From: Treponema sp.
GTDB taxonomy: Bacteria; Spirochaetota; Spirochaetia; Treponematales; Treponemataceae
Direction: 5' to 3'
Length of the DNA: 64,000 nucleotides
Assembly: GCA_022510845.1 (NCBI GenBank)
Contig: JAFLSR010000001.1
Location: forward strand, 62,001 to 126,000
Under the pieces are notes generated by a model. That model saw nothing but the letters and a program-made list of their open reading frames with translations. It did no database searches and was not told where the DNA came from. Shown piece after piece: positions 25,364 through 34,391 of the stretch; position 1 is the first letter of the stretch, and every line of letters starts with the position of its first letter. The position numbers were made by a program, and so were the translations under genes.

Positions 25364-27910
25364 TTATGCCTTGTTATAGAAAATCTTTTCGTATTCTTCG
25401 CGGCGGATTTCCGTGTCAAAGCCGCCCACTTCTGTTTCGTCCGCATGGCGGTCTATGCCCGTGTAGAAAAGCGATGCGTCTTCGTAACGCTTGAATTTGA
25501 AAATGGCGTCGTTCATAAGTGGCGCGTTGAAAACGCCGAGCGAACAGAGCAACTCAAAATCCTTTACGTCAAGCCCCGTAACCTTTTTAAAAAGCGAAGG
25601 TTCGAGCTGCGTGATGATGTCGCGCAAAGAACGCTCACGGTAATCGGTCAAGTACATAAAGACTGGAACTCGCGTTGCAAACTTTATCAACTTTTCTTGT
25701 ATCATCTTTCGCTTGCTTTTGTATTCCTTTTCTTCCTCGGAAAGAGCCCTTTTTTCTTGTTGCGAAAGTTTTTCCATGCCATCTTTTTTTGCTTTTTTGA
25801 CGCGCTCGCTTTTGTTTATGATTGTCTGGATGTCCTGATTGAGCGAGCGGAATCCTTCAATGCGCATCAGAGCGTCAAGCGCAGCTTTATTATTCAAAAG
25901 CCTGGACAGCGTTTCATTGTCCACATTTACAAGCAAGGCAGATTCCCAGCGGCGAGCGAGCAAAGTCGCGCTCGTCCCAGCCATCGCGATGTCCAAAACA
26001 TCCTGCGCGTTGATTTGCTTCATAGTGCTGCCGTCATAGGCAAGGACAGGCAGGAACGAAATGAACTCGGCAACCTTCTTTTCGGGATTGCTTTCTTCGA
26101 CATCCAAACTGCAAGAATACTCTGAAATCTGACGCAAGGCGCGATCAAGCGCAAAGTCGAAGATGTAACAATTTTCCTTTAGAATGATTTTTTCGCCATC
26201 GTTTCCCTCTATTTCCCATGGACTTTGAACGCGGAATGCCGCCTGAAAATACGTTTCGGGTGAACTCAGGTTGCGAAGCATAAAAATTCCGCTCCACGGT
26301 CTTACCGTAACACCCGTCGTGAGCTTTCCGCACGAAAGCGTGATTGTTTTTGTTCCAAGTGGATTTTCCATGGCATTTTGCACGGGACGCAAAGCCTCAA
26401 GCCCGATTCCCGCTTCGCTTCCCGCGCAAACGATGATTTTGTAGTCACGATAAAAGGCGTTCTGCTTTTGCTCCAAAAGATTTTTCATCGCAAAGCAACT
26501 CGAAACATTCGGCAAAAACCAAAGCGTGTGCGAAAGGATGTTCAAAAGCCGAGCATCGGAATACGGCATTGGCGGACGCTTGTCCTGCCCCAACTTCATA
26601 TCGTCAATGCTGCTCGGCAAATGTGAGCCGCGAATCAAGTCGAGCCATTTTTGAACCTCGGATTCGTGTATGAACCTAGCCTGCGCCCCCTTGCCTTCCG
26701 CCGAGAAAAACACATTCAGGTCAAACTCGTCGAATTCGCCTTGCAGCGCCACCTGCATTATGCTGTCCGGAATGCGGTAGGTGAACATAATCATTTTCGG
26801 GAGCGAACGGTACGGATTTTCTTTGCCGCGATAATTTTCTTTGGCGCGCTGCTCGTCGGAATATGTCCAGTTGAAAATTTGCTCTTCGATGAATTCTCCG
26901 CTATTGAGCGCGCGAAACGGCGTTCCCGAAAGAAACAAATAATGATTCGTCGTAATCGGAAGGAAAGTTTCGTTGTATGCGTTTCCCGCTTCGTTTTTCT
27001 GATATGCTTCCACGTCAAAGTCAAATTCATCCTCGTCGGGGCTTTCAAAAAGCTTTCTCGCATTCTCGCGCCACGCTCCAAAATGATACTCGTCGAAAAT
27101 CACCAAGTCCCAATTCGTAGTATGAATGAACTCGTTCTTCGCCTTGATTCCTCCGCTCTCGTTCCGCCCGAGCAAATCCTGAAACGAGCCAAAGACTACA
27201 ACCGGCTTTTTCTTGTCGCACTTTGAGAAACTTTCGTCGATGTTGATGTCGTCGTTTTTTGCGTCCTTGTTGGAGACGAACTGCCAGCCCTCAAAATCCA
27301 CGTGCGAAAGCAAATCCTCGCGCCACGCCGATTCCACGGCGGGCTTGAACGTGAGGACGAGAACGCGGCAGAATCCCATCTTTTGCGCGAGCTTGTAGGA
27401 GGCAAATGTCTTTCCAAAGCGCATTTTGGCGTTCCACAGGAATTTCGGCGGAGTTCCCGCCGCTTCTTTTTTCGCCCGCACAAAATATTCGCTTGTCTTT
27501 TGCACGGCGGCTTCTTGCTCCGGACGCATCTTGAAATCCTGCGCGCGCCTTTCTTCCGATATTATTCCGTCACGCACTTCCAAAATCGCAGAACGCACAT
27601 CTTCCACGGAACAGGCAAACCATTCGTTTTTGTCATTTCCTTCGTTGAGCCGCCTGAAGCCCTTTTTGCGGAGAACGCGGTGAATCGCCTTGTCGCTAAA
27701 AACTGACCCATCCGCCCTCATCGCGCTTTCTTTGAGCAGAACCTTCGCAGAAACGCCCACTGTGTGCGTCTGCTCGTTTACGCGTTCTGCCACACCGCGC
27801 CCCGTGTAACCCACTTTGACAAAGCCCTCGTGCGATGGAACGCCGGGCAGCGCATAGGCGTAAATCGTAGGATTGGATTTCGGGCGTTGTATAAAAAATT
27901 CTTCTTGCAT
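25364..27910 (-). CDS. GIY-YIG-like (T5orf172-type) nuclease fused to DEAD/DEAH-type helicase; restriction-like
   Basis: N-terminal IYAYALPGVPSHEGFVKVGYTGR; helicase motifs AKMRFGKTFASYK, VIFDEYHFGAW, LFLSGTPFRAL, ETYFQAAFRVQSPW. Confidence 0.75.
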   Translation of the reverse strand: MQEEFFIQRPKSNPTIYAYALPGVPSHEGFVKVGYTGRGVAERVNEQTHTVGVSAKVLLKESAMRADGSVFSDKAIHRVLRKKGFRRLNEGNDKNEWFACSVEDVRSAILEVRDGIISEERRAQDFKMRPEQEAAVQKTSEYFVRAKKEAAGTPPKFLWNAKMRFGKTFASYKLAQKMGFCRVLVLTFKPAVESAWREDLLSHVDFEGWQFVSNKDAKNDDINIDESFSKCDKKKPVVVFGSFQDLLGRNESGGIKAKNEFIHTTNWDLVIFDEYHFGAWRENARKLFESPDEDEFDFDVEAYQKNEAGNAYNETFLPITTNHYLFLSGTPFRALNSGEFIEEQIFNWTYSDEQRAKENYRGKENPYRSLPKMIMFTYRIPDSIMQVALQGEFDEFDLNVFFSAEGKGAQARFIHESEVQKWLDLIRGSHLPSSIDDMKLGQDKRPPMPYSDARLLNILSHTLWFLPNVSSCFAMKNLLEQKQNAFYRDYKIIVCAGSEAGIGLEALRPVQNAMENPLGTKTITLSCGKLTTGVTVRPWSGIFMLRNLSSPETYFQAAFRVQSPWEIEGNDGEKIILKENCYIFDFALDRALRQISEYSCSLDVEESNPEKKVAEFISFLPVLAYDGSTMKQINAQDVLDIAMAGTSATLLARRWESALLVNVDNETLSRLLNNKAALDALMRIEGFRSLNQDIQTIINKSERVKKAKKDGMEKLSQQEKRALSEEEKEYKSKRKMIQEKLIKFATRVPVFMYLTDYRERSLRDIITQLEPSLFKKVTGLDVKDFELLCSLGVFNAPLMNDAIFKFKRYEDASLFYTGIDRHADETEVGGFDTEIRREEYEKIFYNKA

Positions 27911-28014
27911 ATTGGCAAAACTCCTTTTTTATTGATTTCTTTCACAATGTATTTACAAAAGACACAATTTGGCATACAATATATACCAAAACCACAAACA
28001 AACAGGAGAATGAC

Positions 28015-28290
28015 ATGGCAACAGTAAGCACAAACATTCGCATTGACGAAAATGTAAAGACGGAAGCCTCAAAACTTTTTGAAGGACTGGGACTTTCATT
28101 GAGCGATGCGGTGAACGTTTTTTTACGGCAGTCGATTTTGCATCGCGGCGTTCCATTCAAAATCGAATATCCCGAAGAAAATCCCAACAAGGAATTACGC
28201 GCAGCAATTCGCGAAGCAAAAAAAATAGAAAAAAATCCTGAACGATACAAGTCATATAAAAATTTTGACGACTTGGCGGCGGACTTATGA
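28015..28290 (+). CDS. RelB/DinJ family antitoxin
   Basis: MATVSTNIRIDENVKTEASKLFEGLGLSLSDAVNVFLRQSILHRGVPF. Confidence 0.85.
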   Translation: MATVSTNIRIDENVKTEASKLFEGLGLSLSDAVNVFLRQSILHRGVPFKIEYPEENPNKELRAAIREAKKIEKNPERYKSYKNFDDLAADL

Positions 28291-28574
28291 ACAAGAAATA
28301 CCGAATTCAGCAGACAAGCAAATTCAAAAAGAAACTCAAATTGATGGTAAAGCGACGACTTCCGATTGACGAATTGCGGGAAGTCGTCACAAAACTTCAG
28401 AACGACATTCCGCTCCCCGAAAAATACCGTGACCACGAATTGCACGGCGATAAAAACGGAATCAGGGAGTGCCACATTCAGAACGATTGGCTTTTGGAAT
28501 ACAAAAAGAATGAAAAAACTTTGATTTTGATACTCATCGACACAGGAAGCCATAGCGACCTGTTCAAAACATAA
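28287..28574 (+). CDS. YafQ family type II toxin
   Basis: LPEKYRDHELHGDKNGIRECHIQNDWLLEYKK...DTGSHSDLF; ATGA overlap with antitoxin. Confidence 0.88.
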   Translation: MNKKYRIQQTSKFKKKLKLMVKRRLPIDELREVVTKLQNDIPLPEKYRDHELHGDKNGIRECHIQNDWLLEYKKNEKTLILILIDTGSHSDLFKT

Positions 28575-28597
28575 TTTCTGACTGCACATAAGTCAGC

Positions 28598-30175
28598 CTA
28601 CTCCATTGGTCTAATCATAGATTCTATAAAATCTATTTCTTCTTGGGTTAAATTGTATTTAGCGTAAAGTTCGGCATCCGTCCACGGCTTGGAGAAGTCC
28701 TGCATGGGAACAAATTGGTAAACGCCGCGTGAACCGTTTTGAGTTTTCTTTTTGATGCTGACAAGGTAACGGAAGAATCTCGTTTTAATATAAGAAATAA
28801 TATTTTCACATTCCTGTTTGGTGAAATTGTGCTTTTCGGGGTCATAGCCAATTACAAGATAAGTTTGAGAACATACGCTATTAGGCTCTCCGTAAAATGG
28901 CTGTCCTAGAACAATATCAGTTGAACCATTTGCTGCCGGTATATACACCTTATTAAGTTTTCTCGTCTCGTGATTTTTTGCAATTTGCGATAGAGAAACC
29001 CACCCATAGTCAATTTTATGGATATTTTTATTGACATAGCATCTAATTTCAAAATCCGCTGTTTTATTTTTCGAATACCCACACCAACTTGAAGTCAATA
29101 CTTGTTTATTTGTGAAAAAGTCCTTGGGACTTATTAAACTGGAAAAATTTTTTGAGGTATCCGATATATAATCTTTCTCAACTTTTTTTATTTTTGCTAA
29201 AATTGACAAAGCATTTATATCACGAATAACGATACCGATATTATCTGCATCTAAAAAACCATCCTTTGACATAACTTGATTTTCAGAAATATGTAGATTA
29301 TAATTACATAGACCAGGATTGTTTTTATCCCATAAAAAATAATTTACTCCACCTGTAATATTAACACCAGGGAAACAAAGACTTGAATCTAAAAAATCGT
29401 GGACAATCCGCAATCTTTTATCATTCAACATTTTATCAATCCACTCATCAGAAATCCCCTCCGTACTGCGTGTCATCCACCGGCTTGGAGTAATCATAAC
29501 CAAATATTTGGGATTTAGTTTCATTGCCTGAGAGATAAAATTCTGATAAATCGCTTTTGCTTTTGAGCTATTCCCACTTTTGTTGCCCACGCTCAACTGA
29601 TACGGCGGATTGCTTATAATAACATCGAATTTCATATTGAATATCTTCTCCAAATCGTCTGTATGTATAAACTCGTATGCGTGTGATTCTAGTTCGTCTC
29701 CACGCTCGTATTCCGATTGGCTTGCGCCGCAGTAAATACATTTTCCGTTTTTCCAAGTGTGCTTTATCTTCTTGTAGCGGATGTTTCCTTCTGCCGTGGC
29801 AAAGCGCGATACCGAAAACGTGCCGTCCGCGCTTTTGCTGCAATACACTCCGCGGCGGGCTAGCAGGCTTGTAAGCTCTGTTATCGCTATGCCAAAAAGC
29901 TGTTTGTGGAATATGTGATTCACGCGTTCTTGCAAATCGGGAATTTGCGATTCAAGACCTGTTATCAAGCGTTTTGCAATCTCGCGCAAGAACACGCCCG
30001 TCTTGCACGCAGGGTCTAAAAATGTCGTGGCGGAACTTTTGAAAATATCTTGCGGCAGCATATCCAGCATTTGATTTACTATTTCAGGCGGCGTGAACAC
30101 TTCATCGTTGGACAGATTCGCAAGACAAGAGAGGACATCGGGATTGTAAACTTTTCCAAACAAAGTGTCATCCAT
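28598..30175 (-). CDS. N6-adenine DNA methylase, Eco57I-like R-M family
   Basis: Motif I TFLDPACKTGVFLREIAK, motif IV FDVIISNPPYQLSVG, zinc-ribbon-like CIYCGAS. Confidence 0.8.
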   Translation of the reverse strand: MDDTLFGKVYNPDVLSCLANLSNDEVFTPPEIVNQMLDMLPQDIFKSSATTFLDPACKTGVFLREIAKRLITGLESQIPDLQERVNHIFHKQLFGIAITELTSLLARRGVYCSKSADGTFSVSRFATAEGNIRYKKIKHTWKNGKCIYCGASQSEYERGDELESHAYEFIHTDDLEKIFNMKFDVIISNPPYQLSVGNKSGNSSKAKAIYQNFISQAMKLNPKYLVMITPSRWMTRSTEGISDEWIDKMLNDKRLRIVHDFLDSSLCFPGVNITGGVNYFLWDKNNPGLCNYNLHISENQVMSKDGFLDADNIGIVIRDINALSILAKIKKVEKDYISDTSKNFSSLISPKDFFTNKQVLTSSWCGYSKNKTADFEIRCYVNKNIHKIDYGWVSLSQIAKNHETRKLNKVYIPAANGSTDIVLGQPFYGEPNSVCSQTYLVIGYDPEKHNFTKQECENIISYIKTRFFRYLVSIKKKTQNGSRGVYQFVPMQDFSKPWTDAELYAKYNLTQEEIDFIESMIRPME

Positions 30176-30845
30176 TTTCCTGCACTCTCCTATAATGACT
30201 AACATATTTCTTTAAGAACACGCCTTCATCTGATGTGGTGGTGTCGAACAATGATTGCTGTTTTTGTTCAGACTTTTCGTTTTGTGCCAAAAGTTCTGCG
30301 AAAGTGTAATCGCTGCGTTGCAAATTGCTGCCCGTAACAAAAGCCCATTCGGAAAATACAATCGGTTCATCGGTATCGTTCGCGTTTTCGTCAACACAGT
30401 TCAAAGTGAGCGCGTTGCCGCAGATGATATTGCGTGAAAGTATAAACTTCACGGCTTCGCGTGTTTGGTCGCTGCAATCTTTTTTGCAATTCGCCTTGTA
30501 CTCTTTATCCCAAATTTCAAACATTCTCTCTCGGCAAGCAAGGACGTTATCAAATAAAATATCCACGCCGTATATCGAAGATGCCGCAAGAACGGCATTC
30601 TTTTCATAATCGAGATGACTTCGCCCATATTTGCGTTTTACTACGGCAAGTTTGCGTGTAAGGATTTCGGCGAGAAAATTGCCATCTCCACAGGCAGGCT
30701 CTAAAAAACGGCTGTCTATGCGTTCGGTTTCATCTTTTACCAAATCGCACATCGCCTTTACTTCGCGCTCTGCGGTAAAAACTTCGCCGTGCTGCCGTAC
30801 ACGTTCCTTGGATTTCGTCTGGAAATTTAAACTATTGGACGACAT
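30168..30845 (-). CDS. N6-methylase-like protein with motif I but no NPPY motif
   Basis: RFLEPACGDGNFLAEILTRKL; expected (D/N)PP(Y/F) absent; 8-nt overlap with downstream methylase. Confidence 0.65.
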   Translation of the reverse strand: MSSNSLNFQTKSKERVRQHGEVFTAEREVKAMCDLVKDETERIDSRFLEPACGDGNFLAEILTRKLAVVKRKYGRSHLDYEKNAVLAASSIYGVDILFDNVLACRERMFEIWDKEYKANCKKDCSDQTREAVKFILSRNIICGNALTLNCVDENANDTDEPIVFSEWAFVTGSNLQRSDYTFAELLAQNEKSEQKQQSLFDTTTSDEGVFLKKYVSHYRRVQENG

Positions 30846-30950
30846 ATTTCTTCGAAAATAACACAAAAGTTAAATAAAATCAATACCATAGTAAAAGAAA
30901 GGTTTCTGAAAAACCGCTAGAATATTACTATAGTGTTATAAAGGCAGATT

Positions 30951-31250
30951 ATGGACGCTGTTGAAACAGGAAAAAGAATCCGACATTTCCGCGAAAAAAA
31001 AGGTATTACACAAGGTAAATTGGCGACGCTTGCGGGAATTTCTCCGACATATATATATCAAATTGAACGCGGCGCAAAATGCCCGACAGTTGAATATCTG
31101 AGTTTGATTGTATGCGACGGATTGAATATGACACTCGCCGATTTCTTTTCAGACTTTCCGCCAATGTCTTCCGAAGCAGGCAGAGATCGAGTTTCAAAAC
31201 TTTCACAAAAACAAAAGCAACTTTTAAATGCTTTTTTGAACAGTCTGTAG
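30951..31250 (+). CDS. XRE-family HTH regulator, possible R-M controller
   Basis: GKRIRHFREKKGITQGKLATLAGISPTYIYQIERGAKCPTVEYLSLI; divergent from the methylase operon. Confidence 0.8.
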   Translation: MDAVETGKRIRHFREKKGITQGKLATLAGISPTYIYQIERGAKCPTVEYLSLIVCDGLNMTLADFFSDFPPMSSEAGRDRVSKLSQKQKQLLNAFLNSL

Positions 31251-31326
31251 ATTCTGAAATCATTTTCGTTCCATAGGCTTTCATCGCGCATTATGCAAAC
31301 GCATTTCTATTATATTTCATTTGCAT

Positions 31327-31404
31327 ACAAATTATAACCGTCCCATGATTTTCCGCTTTTCCTTTTCATCAAAATGTGATACAATAAAACATGGAGATGG
31401 ACAT
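31327..31404 (+). repeat. 78-bp direct repeat copy 1 (promoter plus first codons of XRE gene)
   Basis: acaaattataaccgtcccatgattttccgcttttccttttcatcaaaatgtgatacaataaaacatggagatggacat. Confidence 0.9.
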
Positions 31405-31696
31405 CTTAGGTAAGATCCGAAAATTGCAACGTGACCGCCAGTGGACAGATTACAAACTCGCGCAGGAAGCGGACATTCCGCTTGCAACGCTGGTTTCCCT
31501 TTTTCAGCGCAACAATCCTCCAAAAATCGAAACGCTGCAAAGCCTTTGCAAGGCATTCGGATTGACGCTTGCCCAATTCTTTTTGGAAAATGAGAAAATA
31601 GAAGTGCTGAGCGACACGGAAAAAGAAATGCTCAATGTGTTCCGCAGGCTTTCTCCCAAACAAAAGCGCGCGCTTGTCGCCGTGTTTCAAGATTGA
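31391..31696 (+). CDS. XRE-family HTH regulator
   Basis: LGKIRKLQRDRQWTDYKLAQEADIPLATLVSLFQRNNPPKIETLQSLCKAFGLTLAQFF. Confidence 0.8.
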   Translation: MEMDILGKIRKLQRDRQWTDYKLAQEADIPLATLVSLFQRNNPPKIETLQSLCKAFGLTLAQFFLENEKIEVLSDTEKEMLNVFRRLSPKQKRALVAVFQD

Positions 31697-31710
31697 GAAC
31701 GTACTCCCAC

Positions 31711-31788
31711 ACAAATTATAACCGCCCCATCATTTTCCGCTTTTCCTTTTCATCAAAATGTGATACAATAAAACATGGAGACGGATAT
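31711..31788 (+). repeat. 78-bp direct repeat copy 2 (promoter plus first codons of antitoxin gene)
   Basis: Same as 31327-31404 with 4 substitutions, 384 bp downstream. Confidence 0.9.
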
Positions 31789-31987
31789 GCCTATTGCGAC
31801 AGTGATACAAAAATTGGAGACGCTGAACGAGGATTCGCTTCAAGAAATAGAAAGATATATTTCGCATTTGCAAATGGAGCAAAACAAAATCCATGAAGAG
31901 CGAAAATTTGGTACGCTCGAAGGAAAGTTATCCGCAAGATTTTCGAATGACTGGGAAATGAGCGATGAGGAATTGTTGGATTCATGA
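31775..31987 (+). CDS. Antitoxin-like protein (DUF2281/VapB-like) preceding PIN toxin
   Basis: 70 aa; ATVIQKLETLNEDSLQEIERYISHLQ...GTLEGKLSARFSNDWEMSDEELLDS; ATGA overlap with next ORF. Confidence 0.65.
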   Translation: METDMPIATVIQKLETLNEDSLQEIERYISHLQMEQNKIHEERKFGTLEGKLSARFSNDWEMSDEELLDS

Positions 31988-32376
31988 AAGTATTGCTTGA
32001 CACTCATTTTCTAATTTGGCTTTTCACGGACACTGCAAAAATAGAATCCGAGATTTTTGAAATATTGAAAAATCCAAAGAATGAAATTTATTATAGTCAG
32101 GCAAGCATTTGGGAAATATCCATAAAGTATTCTTTGAAAAAACTAGAACTTTCAGGCGGAACTCCAGAAAAGTTGTACAAAGAAATTATGCATAGTTTTT
32201 TAAAATGCAAATTCTTTGATAACAATGAACTTTCCACATTTTACAAATTGCCCAAAGAGCACAAAGATCCATTTGACAGAATTATGGTTTGGCAAGCAAT
32301 AAATTCACAAATGTATTTTTTAACTCGCGACGGAAAAGCTTCCGCCTATGAAAAATATGGTTTAAAAATTTTATAG
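31984..32376 (+). CDS. PIN-domain toxin (VapC-like)
   Basis: MKVLLDTHFLIWLF...SQASIWEISIKYSLKKLEL...KEHKDPFDRIMVWQAI. Confidence 0.88.
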   Translation: MKVLLDTHFLIWLFTDTAKIESEIFEILKNPKNEIYYSQASIWEISIKYSLKKLELSGGTPEKLYKEIMHSFLKCKFFDNNELSTFYKLPKEHKDPFDRIMVWQAINSQMYFLTRDGKASAYEKYGLKIL

Positions 32377-32385
32377 GAATTTGAT

Positions 32386-34212
32386 GTGAAGTATTTTATT
32401 TTTATTTTCCCCCTCCTCGTTTCCGCGCTGCTTGCTTCCTGCGTCCGCGTTCCCGAAATGTCGCGCGAGCAAATCGAAGCCGCCCGCAAAAAGAGCAACG
32501 AGGAATTTTTCACTGCCACTGTTTCCAAACCGTATCGAGGCGAGGATTTCGTGCCGGGGCAAGCGGGGGGCATTTGGTACGACAGCATCATGGGCGACCC
32601 CAAGACTTTCAATCAACTTGTGGCTGAACGCGACGGGCAAAGTGCGGGTCTCATCGACCTCACTACGGATTTTTTGTTCGACTATGATTTTGTTACGCGC
32701 GAATGGAAGCCGCGCGCCGCTTTTTTTCAAATCGAAATCGACGAAGAGCGCGACACCCTCGTGGTTCACATTCGATTGCGCGACGACCTGTTTTGGACCT
32801 ACTTGGACTCCGAAGAAAAAATTCCTGTTACAAGCGATGACATCGTTTGGTGGTACGACGAGATTTCGGGCGACGAGCAATTCCAAAGTTCCGCGTACTC
32901 CGGGCAATTCGTTACGATGCGCGACGGAAGCCTTGCACGAATCGAAGCGGTGAAAATCGACGACAAGAATTTCGACTTTGTTTTTCCGCGAATCGTCGCA
33001 GACCCCCTCCTTGCGTGCAACACGAACTTTGCGCCGAGTTTCATCTACAAAAAAGCCAAGGACGAAGGCGGCGCGGATGCGGTGAAGTCGCTTTTTGGAA
33101 TCGACATCGACATACGCGAAATCCCTTCGATGGGAATGTGGCACTTCGAAAGCTACACCCCCTCCCAAAGAATCGTGTTCGCCCGCAACAAAAATTACTG
33201 GCAAAAAGATTCGCTTGGAACTGCGATTCCGTATCGCGAAAAAATGGTGTTCCAAATAATCGGCGACCAGAACACCGACTACCTTTTGTTCACGCAGGGC
33301 AAACTGGAAACCTATTCGCCGCCGCCCGAAAATCTGGACGACATCATCCGCGGCCAGGACACGAAATATACCGTCTTCAATTCCGAAGGCAGCGTGGGCG
33401 CTATGATGTGGAGTTTCAATCAAAATCCGCGCAACTCAAGCGAGCCGTTCTACGAATGGTTCACGCAAAAAGAATTCCGACAGGCGATGAGCTGCGTTTT
33501 GAATCGGGAGCGAATCATCACGCAAACTTATCGTGGGCTTGCCTCCCCCAAATACGATTTTTTTCCGGCAGGAAATCCGTTCTACAATCCGCAAATCGAA
33601 CTTCAATACAAATACGATTTGGAGCACGCAAAAAGGCTGCTTTCGCAAATCGGATTTGTTTTGGGCGCGGACGGCATTCTTCGCGACAAAAAAAATCGCT
33701 CCGTGGAATTTGATTTGACCATCGCCTCAAGCGCGAATTCCACGAACGACATCGCGCAAATCATCGTGGACGAATGCAAGAAAATCGGCATAAAAGTGAA
33801 CGTGCGCCAAACGGATTTTCAGAAAATGGTTGAAATGCTCACAGCCACATTCGACTGGCAGTCAATCATAATCGGGCTTGGCGCGAACCTTTTTCCTTCG
33901 CAAGGCTCGAACGTCTGGCCCTCCAACGGAAACCTGCATTTGTGGAATCCGCTTCAAAAAACGCCCGCCACAAAATGGGAAGAGCGAATCGACTTTTTGT
34001 ACAACGAAGGCTCATACACAATCGACAAAACCGAGGCGCAAAAAATTTGGGACGAATACCAGTCGCTGATTTTGGAAGAATGCCCGATGATTTATTTGGT
34101 TCGTCCGGCGACTTTTTTCGCGATTCGCAACAAATGGAATTTGACGAATTTTTACTATGACAATCTCGAAGGCGCGAAAACAGAAAGAGTGTTCCAATTG
34201 TTTCAAGAATGA
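32386..34212 (+). CDS. ABC transporter substrate-binding lipoprotein, family 5 (peptide/nickel type)
   Basis: GTG start; lipobox LLASC; DDIVWWYDEI, KEFRQAMSCVLNRERI, EIDFLYNEGSYTIDKTEAQKIWDEYQSLILEECPMIYL. Confidence 0.85.
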   Translation: MKYFIFIFPLLVSALLASCVRVPEMSREQIEAARKKSNEEFFTATVSKPYRGEDFVPGQAGGIWYDSIMGDPKTFNQLVAERDGQSAGLIDLTTDFLFDYDFVTREWKPRAAFFQIEIDEERDTLVVHIRLRDDLFWTYLDSEEKIPVTSDDIVWWYDEISGDEQFQSSAYSGQFVTMRDGSLARIEAVKIDDKNFDFVFPRIVADPLLACNTNFAPSFIYKKAKDEGGADAVKSLFGIDIDIREIPSMGMWHFESYTPSQRIVFARNKNYWQKDSLGTAIPYREKMVFQIIGDQNTDYLLFTQGKLETYSPPPENLDDIIRGQDTKYTVFNSEGSVGAMMWSFNQNPRNSSEPFYEWFTQKEFRQAMSCVLNRERIITQTYRGLASPKYDFFPAGNPFYNPQIELQYKYDLEHAKRLLSQIGFVLGADGILRDKKNRSVEFDLTIASSANSTNDIAQIIVDECKKIGIKVNVRQTDFQKMVEMLTATFDWQSIIIGLGANLFPSQGSNVWPSNGNLHLWNPLQKTPATKWEERIDFLYNEGSYTIDKTEAQKIWDEYQSLILEECPMIYLVRPATFFAIRNKWNLTNFYYDNLEGAKTERVFQLFQE

Positions 34213-34246
34213 GATTGCAAAATCCGTGCGGATTTTCACTGCTGAT

Positions 34247-34286
34247 TTTTGAAGCCCCTTACGGAAGCGAAACGGTGTAGAGGCTA
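34247..34286 (+). repeat. Dispersed intergenic repeat, copy 2
   Basis: tttttgaagccccttacggaagcgaaacggtgtagaggctag. Confidence 0.7.
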
Positions 34287-34391
34287 GTTTTGCCTGTAAA
34301 AATTTAGCAAGGCTTCGTTTTGCTAACGACATTTTGTACAAGCATTCAATTTGCACAAAATGTCGCAGTTAGTTTTTCAAGCGAGGAAGTT

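Noticed and set aside
22883-32386. Whole region as an integrative element or prophage
   Set aside because: No integrase, terminase, relaxase, tRNA or att-like repeats seen; accessory island is the safer description.
32371-33423. 350-aa minus-strand ORF
   Set aside because: Antisense to the substrate-binding protein gene.
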